A program made the position numbers and the translations under genes. The notes under the pieces are model-generated. The model was not told the DNA's origin and did no database searches. It saw only the letters and a program-made list of their open reading frames with translations. A stretch of DNA of 64,000 nucleotides. Origin: Pilasporangium apinafurcum (Eukaryota; Oomycota; Peronosporomycetes; Pythiales; Pythiaceae). This document shows positions 51,282 to 63,158 of this stretch, in pieces. The stretch lies in assembly GCA_001600495.1 (NCBI GenBank), contig BCKE01000052.1:88548-152547 (forward strand), in the 5' to 3' direction. The stretch's first letter is position 1, and each line of letters opens with the position of its first letter.

Positions 51282-54190
51282 CTACAGTGTCAAGTCTGGA
51301 GGTTCTTTGGTTGGATCAGACGTGGTTTTCTGTACCACTTTCGGACTTGGAAGGACACTGGACTCAGTAGGAGTCGATAATTTCCGTTTCGAGGCAAAGG
51401 AAGCAGTATACAGTGGAGAGGACGATAACATGAACGAATCGCCTGAATTCGTGGGTAGAGAACTTGACAGTCGACTCGGTTTCCCATTCATCGGCGTCAT
51501 TCCAGTCATCGCGGCTTGCAGCGTTGCTTGCTGGGCATAAAACGCGGCAAACCCCGCAGCTGCCGCACTCAGCAAATATGGAGGCAATGGTGACCCTGAC
51601 TCGGGAGACGACAAACTACCGCTCGCTGGCGATCCAACGGTGCTGTCCATGGCATTGGTGTTGTTGTTTTTACTGTTGGCAGTCGCCCAGCTATACGCTT
51701 GCATGTGAAAATGTAACTCCCGCTCAAGTTCTCCCAACACAATTGTTCTCGCCTCGGACCTGAGATCATCCAGACTGCGTAGTCGTGTCTTCTTGTGCAT
51801 GTGCTGAATCAAATCTTGGCCAGCTGCAGCGGTCACGCGCTTCTCGACTCGAGCTTTCACTTCTGCACGGAATGGCATCGACGTTTGCTCCAAGTACAGT
51901 GACAGGGAGTATCCAAAATGAGGAAACGAACGTATGAGTCCCATCGGATTGGACGCAGTCGGCAGTGGATTCGGCTGAATCGGCACATGTTTCGATGAAG
52001 AAGAGGTCCCATTGCTACCGACGCTGCTAGGACGAAATTGTGGCGACAGATATGCCGATGGCTGGGGAGCGATGGCAATGGAGCTGAGCCCAGCGGGGTG
52101 GCTCATGGAGCGAGGCAAAAATGCAGGAGGAGACCGGGAAGGGACTACTGGAGGAGGGGAGTTGCTACTCAGTGCATTGTGTGCTTGGTCGATCTCCTTC
52201 AAATTCCAGCACACTGTGCAATTAGTCGATTGACTACGTCCTTGACTACGACAGGAGCCATAGTGGAACAACATCGCTTTGGCTTCATTGCATGGGGTTT
52301 TGCAGCTGCCCACAACCAGTTCACACCCCATGCAATGACGCAGCACACGGCTCATCACATTACAACCAGAGATGGAGCACCCAGCATTCTTGCATCCGGC
52401 AACATGCAGTAGCAGCCAGAGAGAGCCTGCCGTTTCCGGAGCTTTTCCCGGTGCAAACAGCGGTGATTTGTCGATATATTCTTGCTCTACAGGAGATAGT
52501 TCTGTACTAGGTGATTGAGTTGAGTTTCCTCCGTTTGCTCTAGTAAGAATCTGTTGTAATCGCATGCGCATGGGTATTTGACCTGGATGATTTGCACCGT
52601 TTATGGTCGCTGATAATGATGCTTTCGAGTCGGAAGAGGCTCGAATGAGAGGTCTTTGAGGATGCAACGGCGGACTTCTACACGGATTTAGTGCTTCTTT
52701 TTTCTTCTTGGCACTCACAGTTAGTTCTTCGGTCGTAATCAATTCTTCTTGCGGTGGTGATAACTCTGAAGTAGTGTCATTTGGTGCTTCAAAATCACGA
52801 ATGGCATCAAAGAGACTCGACATGTTGGCGCGTTCCGAGAGCAACAGATCAATTTCCAGTTGACTCTGCGCTGCGTTGTTCAAATTCGTCAAATTTTTGC
52901 CTTCGTTCAATAATGTTGCCGTCTCTTGTTGTTTTTGCAGCGGTTGTAGCGATCCATTCGTGATTTCTTCCAGCAGATCCGCTGAATCTTGACTGGCATT
53001 GTAGGCTTCAAAAGGAATACCACCCGCCAAGTTTAGTGGCAATGGCCATGCACCATCGGAGGCAAAGGCGTTCGGCAAATCATCCAACGAGAAATCCATT
53101 ATTTCACTATCTGGGGCTCTACAATACAATACAGCACAAATTTATAAGTACGCAACTTCTCAGAATATTCAGATATAGGAGAAAGCTGGGAACGTACTCT
53201 ATAAACGGTGCATCTCCATTGGATTCAAACTGCCCATTTGTAGTAGTTGTAAACGATGGAAGATCCATCGATGTTGTCGAAGTTGGTGTTGTGACTGCGC
53301 TCGTACCAGTGGAGTCGACTATCGAAAGATAAGTCACGGCATCGTGAGTGAAGTGGGATTAACACATGTACACCTATGGTGTGTGAACTTACATGACTTG
53401 TGTCGCTGCAGTTTGAGCCATCGCTCACCACCTTTCTTTCGCTTACTCGCTACAGAAAACAAGAAAAATGAGTCTTCTATATCCTGTGTTACTCGACTAT
53501 TCACATACACAGCTTACCACTCTGACGGCGGTACTCCGTTTCCATACTGGATAGACTGGTGAATGACGCTGAGCCTTGCAATTGGCGCCGACTCTGACTC
53601 AGTAGAGCAGTGTGGTCGCTCTGAAAGTGCACTTGCTGATGAGGATATTGGCGCATCATCGAATGCTGGTGTTCTTGTTGATATTGAAGGAGGTAGTCAT
53701 AGTTCTTCTCAAAAGGGAGGTGGTTTGGAATACTCGAGTGCAGTGGTGAAAAATCGTGCAGAGGTTCCTGAAGTTGCAAGTGTTGCAGACTCCCATTGGA
53801 GTGGCTCATCAGACCGTCGCGTGGGTTTGATGGCGTTCCTTCTTGAATATCGCGCATCAGATCTTCACTGGAGACGCCATACATGTCTGTGAATGACGGA
53901 CATGATGCCGAGTATGTCATTGTGGGTTGTTGTTGGTGTTCTGTGGAATGATGCGGTGGTAAGTTAGGAGGATTGCGAGTGGGCGGAGGAGGAGATGGAG
54001 AAGGTCTTGTCATGGGTGTAGTGCGTCTCAACCTTTCCTGATTCTGATTCGAGTAGAACGGAACGTTCATCGTAGTAAGGTCGTCCGGTGGGTGAGTCGT
54101 AGCACTGCGATTGAAAAATCCGAGCTCCGAAGAGCCAAACTCTTCCAAGGCAACATCCCAGTCATTTCCTTCAGCCTGAGGCCACGCCAT
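51282..54190 (-). CDS. TAZ zinc-finger transcriptional adaptor, four exons
   Basis: Exons 54190..53518, 53449..53393, 53318..53198 and 53118..51282, introns 68, 74 and 79 bp; product 895 residues. The second exon is only 57 bp and encodes a basic KRKKGGERWLKLQRHK segment, a possible nuclear signal. The N-terminal 225 residues are Pro/Ser/Gln-rich. A TAZ zinc finger lies at about 513-590: LWLLLHVAGC, HCMGC, CNEAKAMLFHYGSC, CTVC, in the spacing of CBP/p300 TAZ domains. A helical region with EQTSMPFRAEVKARVEKR lies further on. TAZ domains bind transactivation peptides, so this is a nuclear coregulator. No bromodomain, acetyltransferase or ZZ domain is attached, unlike full CBP. The start at 54190 was chosen at MAWPQAEG; frames upstream are low-complexity. 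Confidence 0.85.
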
Positions 54191-55460
54191 CGTCTGCTTT
54201 TCTGAAGTGCGATGATCATGATGACAGAAAAGAAGAAGGAAAAGGAGAGGGGACGGACGGGCAAAAAAGGAGGAGGAGGAGGAGCTCTCCGCCACTCCCA
54301 GAAGCTCTGCTTTATACCCCCATCCCCGGCCCAAACCCGTGCATAAAACCCAGCACCACCAAAACCAATGTAAACCCACACCACTTTTTAACTTGGATTA
54401 AGTATAGTAATTTAATATTCGGGTTAGCGGGTTTCGAATGATAAAATGAAAAAAATGGGTTTTGTATTTTTTTGTCGAGGTGATACACGTCATACATAAA
54501 AAAGCCTTCTCCGCCGTTTTGGATGATCTCGTTAGTGCTTCCAACGATTCTTCTTTTTTGGGAAATATATTGTTGTACAGGTAGATAATACAACACTGTA
54601 CACGTGGTACACAAGCTTCAAAGACAACCATAAAGTGTATATTAATTATATAAGGATACTTATTATAAAGGGGTTTTACTTCAGATTTGTAGTCACTCCA
54701 AGCAGCAAAAAGTTTCAGAGATTTTTGTTGAAACTTCCACAACATCCTTGGTCTAATTCACTTGGAATCGAAAGATTGATACGAGACACGTGTATTATCG
54801 CTACAACAATAAAAATCAATGGAACAATACATTATCCTTCCTTCTCATAGAGTTGTATCCAACGTCAGTATGTAATTTGGTATCCATCCCTACATCTCTG
54901 TATGTACGCTTCATTCTTCCTTCTCCTCCTCCCCAACCCCCTCCACACCAACTCATTGTCCCTCTCTCCCTCAGAATCAAAACACCAGTAACCAGATGAT
55001 TCCTCAGTTTATGTGTGGTAGGGTTGTGACATGATGGCTAAATTCTGCTGATAGAGTTGAGTCAACATTTTCTTATACATTAATCAAGTGAAACCAGATG
55101 GTTATGGCCATCAACACAAAAAGGTTACAGTCTTTATGTCCAAGATACTGGATGAATCAAGTGAACACATAGGTTAGCTTGACACGTGCAGGTTCTACGA
55201 CACAGAGACTCTACGGTACACACAATGCAGATGCCCATCCTATCTCTTGACTCATCTTGGACGTGGATGGACGAAGGAGAGTACTTCCTCTCCCCTCCGC
55301 TCCTCTCCATCTCCCACGACATCTTGCGCCTCACAAGAGATGGCTAACCTTCTGCGAAAGGATCACAACATCTCAGACAATCTCTGCAAACATTAGCAGC
55401 AATCTCATCACTGTTTGCAACAAAAACCTATTTATGCTACCTAACTTCACCTATTATTGC
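54191..55460. other. Spacer between TAZ gene and third S33 gene
   Basis: About 1.3 kb. AT-rich from 54360 to 54900, then CT-rich near 54920-54980. Short frames only, with no domain. It should hold the TAZ gene promoter. Confidence 0.45.
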
Positions 55461-57765
55461 CTATACTTCGCTTCTAAACTCCTCACTTTCCTCGCTACGC
55501 CTCTCAGAGGACTCGGAGCCGTAGATCTCACTTGATGAGGGCTGTACAGGAGACAGGGTGGGCACCCAGTTCTCAGAGGACGACAGGAGCAACTCCCGCA
55601 GCAGCATCAGATCATCCACTTCCTCTCCACGCATTCGCCGAAGTTTCTGCTCTTCGTCATACAGCTGTTGTTTCCTCCACCAGCAGTAGCCTACGACCGC
55701 GCTCATCAATAGCACAGCAACCAGCACAATCAAGGTGACGATCAATGCCACTTTATACCGATGGACTGATGCTTTAAGATCCTCGATGGTAGAAACAGTC
55801 TCGTTTGTGGAAGAAGATGTTGAGGAGTCAGACTTGACATTTGACTGGTTGCTTTCTGTATGATTTTCAACCTCGTCAAGTACCCCATTGTACGCATCTG
55901 ATACATTGAACAGTACCAGGCTCATCTCCTCTGTCACAGCTAAATTGATTTCTGCAATCTTTTCCAGGCACGAAACGTCGTAATTTATCAGTGCACCTGC
56001 ATGCTGAATGTACGAAGCCACAATCGCACGTCCACATGCAAATGACGATACTGAGGAGCGACTACTTTCTTCTATTGAAATTTCAATGGGGAAATCAGTA
56101 TTGAGAATATTGTATGATCCGGTATCAAATACCAAAAGTGCCGCGGCTTCTCCGTCCAAGTTCTTCATGAACGTCTCGGCGTATTTTAAAGGGGAGCGAC
56201 CATCGAACCGACCGTTTAATATCAATACACTTGCGTTCGCAGGGATTGAAGCTGTGGTGTTCCAGTACCCATCTCGCTGATATGTGATGATCGTATTCCC
56301 ATCATCGGCGTCTAATGTAGTTAATGATTGGTTCAGAAACGCACGATAACGTCGCCATTGTTCCCATACCTTGCCATCACTAATCAGAGCGTCAGTAAAC
56401 CGAGTCTGCACCTCATCATCACTTGGTATAGGTGTTTCCCACAACTCAGAAAACGTTTGAAGCGTGTACGCCCACTTGATTTCGTCACTAGAAGGTTGTT
56501 CGGTATTCTGTAGATGTTCGAAAAATGTTTGAAGCACTTCAACATCTTGTGTAGCACATCGATTCAAACGATAGATTACCGCTGGAATGAATGCGCGGAT
56601 AGTAGCGTTTTGCAGGAGAGTTCCCAGAGTCTTGCGGAGTTTAAACGATGCTGGTAAAGGCGATACATTTGCTTGCTGTGGCTCATCTGTTGCAAGAATG
56701 GAAGCACATGCACTATCGCTGCTGTCATTCCGATCAAGCTTGCTCAGAAGGTCACGAAGCGTATTCGTAATGTTTTGCTTGGTGAAAATTGAGGCACAAG
56801 ATTCGTTCGATGCACATAACGCTAAAAACTCGTCTGCAATTTCTCCGAATGTTGCGTCAGCTTTGGAAAAATAGTCAAAGTCTCCATTAGCTGCACCAGG
56901 TGTTGCAGCAATCCCATCTAGCACATAGCCCTTGATCTCTGGTAATCCGAAATGCATTAAACGCTCAACTAGGGCAGTGGCATATCCTAGCCCGTAGACG
57001 AACACGCTCGAGTTGGCTTGGTATTGCGTGATAAAGGACGCCACGTCGTTTGCAACACTTGTGATAGAAAAAGCTGCCAGTTGCTCTTTGTTGATAGTCC
57101 AAGAATTAATTATGCATTCGAATGTTCGTTCTGTGGATAATTCGGTACTTTCAGAGTTACTGGTTGTATTGGACTGGTTCATCGAGTCATCAAAGAAACA
57201 ATCGAGCGTATCACCTGCTCCTGTGCCGCGCGTATCTAGAGAATACACATTGGCCTTCCCGAGCAGTTCTTGGTATAAAAGAGTCATTTGGCTCTCCACT
57301 GCAGATGGAGATCATAATGCAACAGCAAAGCAAAATTTTAATTTCGATCCCATTGATAGTTACTTGAATAACATCAAAGAGAAACTGACCTGCTGACGCA
57401 GACGCTGTATCTGTCTGATCGGAGATATACCAGACATTTGTTGTTGCTGAGTTGGAGTTGTTGCTGGCCATGATACGCTTCACCGCCAGCTTTACGGTGT
57501 GATTGCTGCTGTCTTCACATATTCCTTCGTAGCAAAGCGGGGCAATCGCAGTGGTGCATTCAACATCAGCCGGTAGATCGGAGTTAAAAGCACACGAGTT
57601 CCAACTCTTTAGCTCCAATGCATATGCGCAACATCGATGATGGCCAGAAAGCAATATCGACCACCACAAAAAGGCGATGCTGAATAATCTCAGAGGAAGA
57701 TGGAATCCCGGTGTTGTTCTATTTTCAGAACTTTCCACAACTGCACGACGTGTTTGCATTTTCAA
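55461..57765 (-). CDS. Membrane-anchored S33-like protein without catalytic Ser/His (pseudo-enzyme)
   Basis: Two exons, 57765..57390 and 57298..55461, with a 91-bp intron (GTCAGT...CAG) in phase 1 at the same place as in the active paralogue; product 737 residues. A basic N-terminus and hydrophobic stretch (LFSIAFLWWSILL) form a signal peptide or anchor. The cysteine lead-in is kept (PLCYEGICED). The nucleophile elbow reads GLGYA, with Gly230 instead of Ser. The Asp of RFDGRSP remains, but the His loop is FDTGSYNILN with no His. The GGPG oxyanion motif is also gone. A membrane segment near 640-665 and a 70-residue cytosolic tail rich in Ser/Glu follow, longer than in the active paralogue. A surface-binding or sensor role is possible but inferred. 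Confidence 0.83.
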
Positions 57766-58732
57766 TGATCTCAGTCAAAAGAATGCCTTGATGTCACTGG
57801 CGTCAAAAGACGAAGGCGAGGCGAAGAACAACAAGATAGGGGAAAATATCATCTGGTGCTGTTTCTTATTCCCAGTTGGTGCGGCAGCTGCCTCTGCCAC
57901 AAAAAAATAAAGTAGCAATGGCACTGCCATCCAGTGATGATACTTCACCCAAAAAAACTTGATAAACAGGCCGCAGCAGGTGGCGGTGAAAAAAATGAGA
58001 GTGAACTCATTCTTCAACAAGGTTTAACCCATCGTTCACCAAGGTTTTTCCACGTCTTTGATGGGTACGAAGCGAAAATGAATGGCTGCTGTTGGATGAA
58101 TGGGGGAAATCAGGATGTGTTTGAGCGTTTTGCACACTCGAGCAACACTAGATCTTCAAAGCAAAGCAAATGGGTTGATGTGGTTTGCAACATGGCTACA
58201 TTTCCATGATAGTAGTACCTCAATAAGCACATGTTGTTTTGTTTGCCTCGTCTGTTTCTTTTTCTCCTTGGTTGATGTCTTTTTAGTTGCCTATAATGAG
58301 CATTCGTTGGTTCATATGCAGCTACATATCATCACATATTGTGGCGTTGCTGGAACCTTTCACCCTCTAAATGTGGGTTTCCTTTAAAGTGACATTCTTT
58401 TTTGGAGCCATCAAAGCAAAGGGAGTAAAGTGATTCATGTATTACAAACTTCCAATCGCACGTGATCCCACTTTCAGACTGATCCTGGTCGATACGCCAG
58501 TGCGGTCGTCACCTCAGTTCTTCTTTTTCTTGGTCATGTCTCCAAGTAAAAGGATAATGAGGTTGAACATTTTTCTTTTGTGGAAAAAAAAATAGTTGAA
58601 GTGGATACAGCGATCATAGTATGTCGCTTAAACACGCCAACTATCGTAGATTCTCGTGATCGTGATAACACATGGACATGTCGAGCGTGTACCTTTTCAT
58701 CTTTTGTGTTTGCCTTTTAATAACAATCGTTT
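57766..58732. other. Spacer upstream of the third S33 gene
   Basis: About 1 kb, AT-rich with poly-A and poly-T runs. No gene or clear initiator recognised. Confidence 0.4.
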
Positions 58733-58993
58733 TTAATGGTCGTGGAACTGATTATCGATATCTCTTGAATATACATGCGCGACTACCTCCATGACTTTTT
58801 GCTGTCGTTGTTGACGCTGCTGGCAAGAGGAGCGAGTGGGCTGCGCATGATTTTTTTTAAAGAAAGAAGCGTTTAACTTCCCATCAAACATGGCCAGGCA
58901 CGTCAGTGCGTGAACTGGAGCGTTGGGATCTTCTGCCCATTCTCGACCAGAAAGTTCACCATTTTGTAGATGAGAGAATGGCTTTGTAGTCAT
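58733..58993 (-). CDS. Possible small hypothetical protein
   Basis: An 86-codon frame. The first 55 codons have plausible coding composition (TKPFSHLQNGELSGREWAED...), after which Gln- and His-rich sequence suggests either an intron starting there or no gene. No domain recognised. It may be an exon of a small gene or chance. Confidence 0.25.
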   Translation of the reverse strand: MTTKPFSHLQNGELSGREWAEDPNAPVHALTCLAMFDGKLNASFFKKNHAQPTRSSCQQRQQRQQKVMEVVAHVYSRDIDNQFHDH

Positions 58994-59925
58994 TTTTTAA
59001 TGGTTGAATGGGGGAGGGAGGGAGGTGATTTTGTTTTGACTTGTCTTATTTTTTCTATTGGCGAGAAAAGTGGGTGTCTCGACATTGCGACGTGGCTTCT
59101 CTTCTCTCTGAGTGCCACAAAAAAATGGCGAGTTTCTCGAGTTTTCTCTGAGGAATGTGGCCGTTGAACAGAGGGAGAAGAGAAGAGAGTGAGAAAGCGA
59201 AGTGACGGTGCGACTCCAGTTTCGGCAAATCAGGCGAACCCGTTTCAGGGTGACTCTTGGGGTCTCTCCATGCCATCTTATCCCTACCCACATGAATATT
59301 TCGTCTGTTTTACCTCACTATCTTGTAGCACTTAAGCTGTAATTGGCTACGTTTTACTCGTGTCACAGCTGAGGAATGAACATAAGTCAGCCCTTTCAGG
59401 GTCCTTGAAGCGTTTTTCCTCGTTTTTGTTGGCGAATTATTTTCCAAGAAAAAGATCGGATTTCGTTTTGTTTGCAAGGCTCCTCCTCCTCCTCCTCCCT
59501 CCCTCCCCTAAACGGCTCCGGTGATGGACGTCTGCCACACCTTTTAGCTAATTTTTGGCTCGCTCGAAAGGAAACAGTGGCGCTGAATAGGCGAGGAAAG
59601 CGAGCGCAAAACTCCGTGGGTGCGCCAGAGAAGGCACGCACGCTTTACGAAAGAAAATATCCCGGCAAGAAAGGCGGAAGGGAGAGGAGAAGAAGGGATT
59701 AGTGGAGCGAAGAGAGGTGGAGTATACAGTAGCGACTCTCCTCCATTGCAATTACGGTACGGTGGTAGTGCAGTATAATAGAAAGTGTTGTATCTATTGC
59801 TCCTGAGTTTCGAGATCTTCGTATAAGAAATTCACTTAAACGTGGACGGAAGCACCACATTACATCAAGCGCTTGGATAAACGCACGCTACCAGTCAGTC
59901 AAGCGCGAGACCCGAAGACCATCGA
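58994..59925. other. Spacer upstream of the RWP-RK gene
   Basis: Purine/pyrimidine-biased sequence with a CTC/CTT microsatellite-like run at about 59481-59509 and GA-rich blocks. Probably the promoter and 5' UTR of the RWP-RK gene. Confidence 0.45.
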
Positions 59926-61878
59926 ATGGCAGCTACGAACCCCAGAGATCGCAACGACTTGTCTGGTATCCTGAGTTATGTTGGCCAAGGCGCAAGAATT
60001 CGGAGGAATAGCGAATTCCATAATTCACGACTGCCCAACCCTATCGATGAGGTAGAGGAGGAGGGAGTAGAGCCCTCGAGACTACTCCCTACTACCACTG
60101 CACTCTCCGTTAGATATCGAAACGCTCCTGGTGTTTCAGCGAACACCCGTGTAGGATACCAACACCCACCGCTGGCACAACATCTGCATCCAGTTCCATT
60201 GCTCCCAGTGACATCAACGCATACATGGCCGTGCAAAACACTTCATCCGCTAAAGATCAAGCCATCTTCAATCGCGATCCCTTCCTCCAGTCCAGAACTT
60301 CAAGATGCAGTTGATACAGATGTGAGAATGACCCCACGAGACCAGCAACAACTGCAACCATCGGGAGGAGGTGTGTTGCGGTCTCCACTGAAACAGAATA
60401 TGAGACTACAGGTGAAACCAGATCACAGTCATGTGCGTGTGAGTGAAGCGTTGCCAGTGTCATCATCACAACCGACAATGATGAAGGGCATCCCGTTGGA
60501 TGCCCGATATCTCGCTGATGCTTGGGTATCGTATGAGTCACCAAGTTCAGTCTACGCCATGCTAGCAAACCAGCAGCTTGATTCGAAATATCAACAGGGT
60601 CCTGGAGCTCCACCGAAACTCGTGACACCACTCATGCAACTCCAGCAGCAGCAGCAACAACAACAACAGCAACATCACCACCAGCAACAAGCACATCAGC
60701 TGTTGCAAGCACAGCCATTCACGTTTGGATTACAACCACAGACATCGATGACTTCACAGCTCCAGCCATTTTACCCGCAGCAAGGACCACCCATACTCTC
60801 GACCAATCCACATGCAATAGCGCTTGCATCCCCACACCCAGCGCTGCCGTCTATTTTCCCGTCGTCATCGACTCATTCTATACCAGATTTAATGACCATG
60901 GGGGTAGCAGATCCATCGGTGTTTCTGCCTCAGGGAAGTCCAACGCACATCATGAAGCACTTGTTGCCGCCCATGGTACCCTATCCTGCTGGGATCAACG
61001 TGAAGGACCTGACACTGAACGAGTTGCGTCCGCATTTCAATAAACCGATGGCAGTCGTTGCCAAAGAACTTGGTGTGTGTATCACGCTCATGAAGAAGAT
61101 TTGTCGAAAAAATGGCCTTGTACGATGGCCACATCGACGTATCCGGAGCCTCGTGAACCGAATCACATCGCTGCAGGTGATTGCCAGTAATTCGACCGGC
61201 GCAGAGCGGAAGCGGTTCCAGACGCAGATCATGGCATTGCGTGAGGAATTGTCGGCTGTGATTCAGAATCCCAATGAAAAGAGTAGGAAGGCACAGGCAG
61301 ATGCCAAAGCGAGGAGTCCATCAGCGGCGGCAAAGAGAAAGGATGATGAAGGTAGCAGCATAGCAGATGGCGAGGAGAACGATGCTGAAGAAGAGGAGGA
61401 GCTAGTAGAGGAGGCCGTAGATATGTCTGTTGACGGTGGTGCGAGTGGTGATGCGGATGCGTTCTCACCCAGAGTTTTGGAATCGGGTCAATCAATCAAC
61501 TCTATCATCATCACAGACGCAAAAGAGAGCAAGGAAGATGAAGAAATGCGCGATGATGATGAGTTTAAAGAATTAAAACTGGATGACAACGCTGGGGGTC
61601 GGAGTGGACAGTCCAATAAAAAGCGCAAGGACTTTTTTCATCGAGGCACACTTCATCCACCACCCCCAATCAAAATTCCTTGCCATCGTGAGCACAGGCA
61701 AAGAAGTTATAGCGCCCCAGAACGACGGATACGCCGTGGATTGGCGGGAAAAGCGGATGACAACGAGGACCAACGAGTGTCGGATGGCGATTTCGAACGA
61801 CCGTCCAGTACGACGAACTCCAACAGCAACGGGAAGCGCGGCTCAATCTCATCCATTCTTTGCAATATTATGGAATGA
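59926..61878 (+). CDS. RWP-RK domain transcription factor
   Basis: Single exon, 650 residues. The RWP-RK domain lies at about 355-405: LTLNELRPHFNKPMAVVAKELG, then CITLMKKICRKNGLVRWPHRR. The name-giving motif reads RWPHRR with a further Arg-Ile-Arg; plant proteins have RWPYRK. A helix with heptad-like spacing follows (about 410-450), as in the family, for dimerisation. A Gln/His tract lies at about 238-258 and acidic Glu/Asp runs at about 485-500 and 535-560, typical of activation regions. In plants the family controls nitrogen responses and gamete development; oomycetes have an expanded set of unknown targets. A basic stretch near 565-570 (KKRKD) may be a nuclear signal. Confidence 0.9.
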   Translation: MAATNPRDRNDLSGILSYVGQGARIRRNSEFHNSRLPNPIDEVEEEGVEPSRLLPTTTALSVRYRNAPGVSANTRVGYQHPPLAQHLHPVPLLPVTSTHTWPCKTLHPLKIKPSSIAIPSSSPELQDAVDTDVRMTPRDQQQLQPSGGGVLRSPLKQNMRLQVKPDHSHVRVSEALPVSSSQPTMMKGIPLDARYLADAWVSYESPSSVYAMLANQQLDSKYQQGPGAPPKLVTPLMQLQQQQQQQQQQHHHQQQAHQLLQAQPFTFGLQPQTSMTSQLQPFYPQQGPPILSTNPHAIALASPHPALPSIFPSSSTHSIPDLMTMGVADPSVFLPQGSPTHIMKHLLPPMVPYPAGINVKDLTLNELRPHFNKPMAVVAKELGVCITLMKKICRKNGLVRWPHRRIRSLVNRITSLQVIASNSTGAERKRFQTQIMALREELSAVIQNPNEKSRKAQADAKARSPSAAAKRKDDEGSSIADGEENDAEEEEELVEEAVDMSVDGGASGDADAFSPRVLESGQSINSIIITDAKESKEDEEMRDDDEFKELKLDDNAGGRSGQSNKKRKDFFHRGTLHPPPPIKIPCHREHRQRSYSAPERRIRRGLAGKADDNEDQRVSDGDFERPSSTTNSNSNGKRGSISSILCNIME

Positions 61879-63158
61879 CAACCACACGCAAAAGTATTTT
61901 GTGTCATTGTATCCTTTCAACAACACGAAGAAGAAACAAGAAAATACCTACGAATGAAAAAGAAAATGTACAACGCGTCAACACAAAGAATGAAGGAAAC
62001 TGTATCAAGGAAACGCGACTACAAGAAGAAAATCCCAAAGAAAGTTGTGAAATTTGAAGAGAAAACTGAGATAATACAGTAGTAATATACGCTTTGTAGT
62101 ATTGGCATGTCATTAATGACTTTTGGTGGTGCATCTGAATTCCATTGTCAGTGGTAACAGACACTGATGAACATGTGGAGCGTTATGATCCCATGAGAAA
62201 TGGGTGGATCAAAAGCATTCGATGAGTAATTGCAAAATGAATCTCTAGATATAAAGATGTGTAGGATAAAAAAGCAGCCACCATAACAGCTCATTACGAG
62301 ATCTGTGAAACACTTGCGTACTTGAAGTATTAGGCATTCAGTTTCATGCTCTTTGAGTATGAATGGTATATCATTGGGTACATTTTGTTGTTTAGCTACT
62401 AGATGAGACGCATTCGTTGTGTGAGAGAGAGCACTGTGGACATGGTAATGCACAATTTTGATGAGACAGTAGTTAGAGCTACTCACTCATCTCTTATGTG
62501 CTTTTTTTCCTTTCTCTCTCTCCAGCCACTTGGCGTCCCTCTCCCAATTTTGCAGTCGACAAAGCTTGACAGCATATGCAGACAGGGCATAAATTTCTTT
62601 AATTGCCAGCGATCCTTGGAATAAGAATCGTTTGCTGTCATTTTAACCTTTTTACGTGTCTTCACTTCTCGAGTATGTGATCGGTGCATGAGAAACCGCG
62701 TTGCTCTAGGTTCATTCTATTTACCCATGAGCACAAGCCAAAGACTCCCCACGCTTTTCCCTTCCTTCCTTCTCCATTGTTCCATAAGGTCTCCTCCACC
62801 ATTTCGTGATTGGAGGGCGATGCGCCAAGTACCACGCACTGGCCTTCGCATCTTCTGGGTCAACCGAACAGCCTACAACCATCGCATACTGACAAACCAA
62901 ACCCTACGTCAATCATTTCTTTTAATAATAACATAAAAGAATACTGCAGTGGCTACACTCAACCCATTAGTCTCCATGAACCCATTGCATCCCACGAAAT
63001 GTACTGAAATATGATACCATCTAACGGATTTTTCGGCTGAGTACTATGCAAATTGGCCAAATGCACTTGTTTCGTCCACTTAAGCTTCAAGCATTTCCCG
63101 CATTCACGAATTTGACCCTGCACACCCCATAAAGAAGACAGCTGGAAAAGCGCAGAAC
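61879..63158. other. Spacer between RWP-RK gene and the mucin-like gene
   Basis: About 1.3 kb. A-rich 3' flank of the RWP-RK gene, then AT-rich sequence. An initiator-like CGCATTCACGAATTTG lies near 63099, 60 bp before the next ATG. No gene recognised. Confidence 0.45.
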
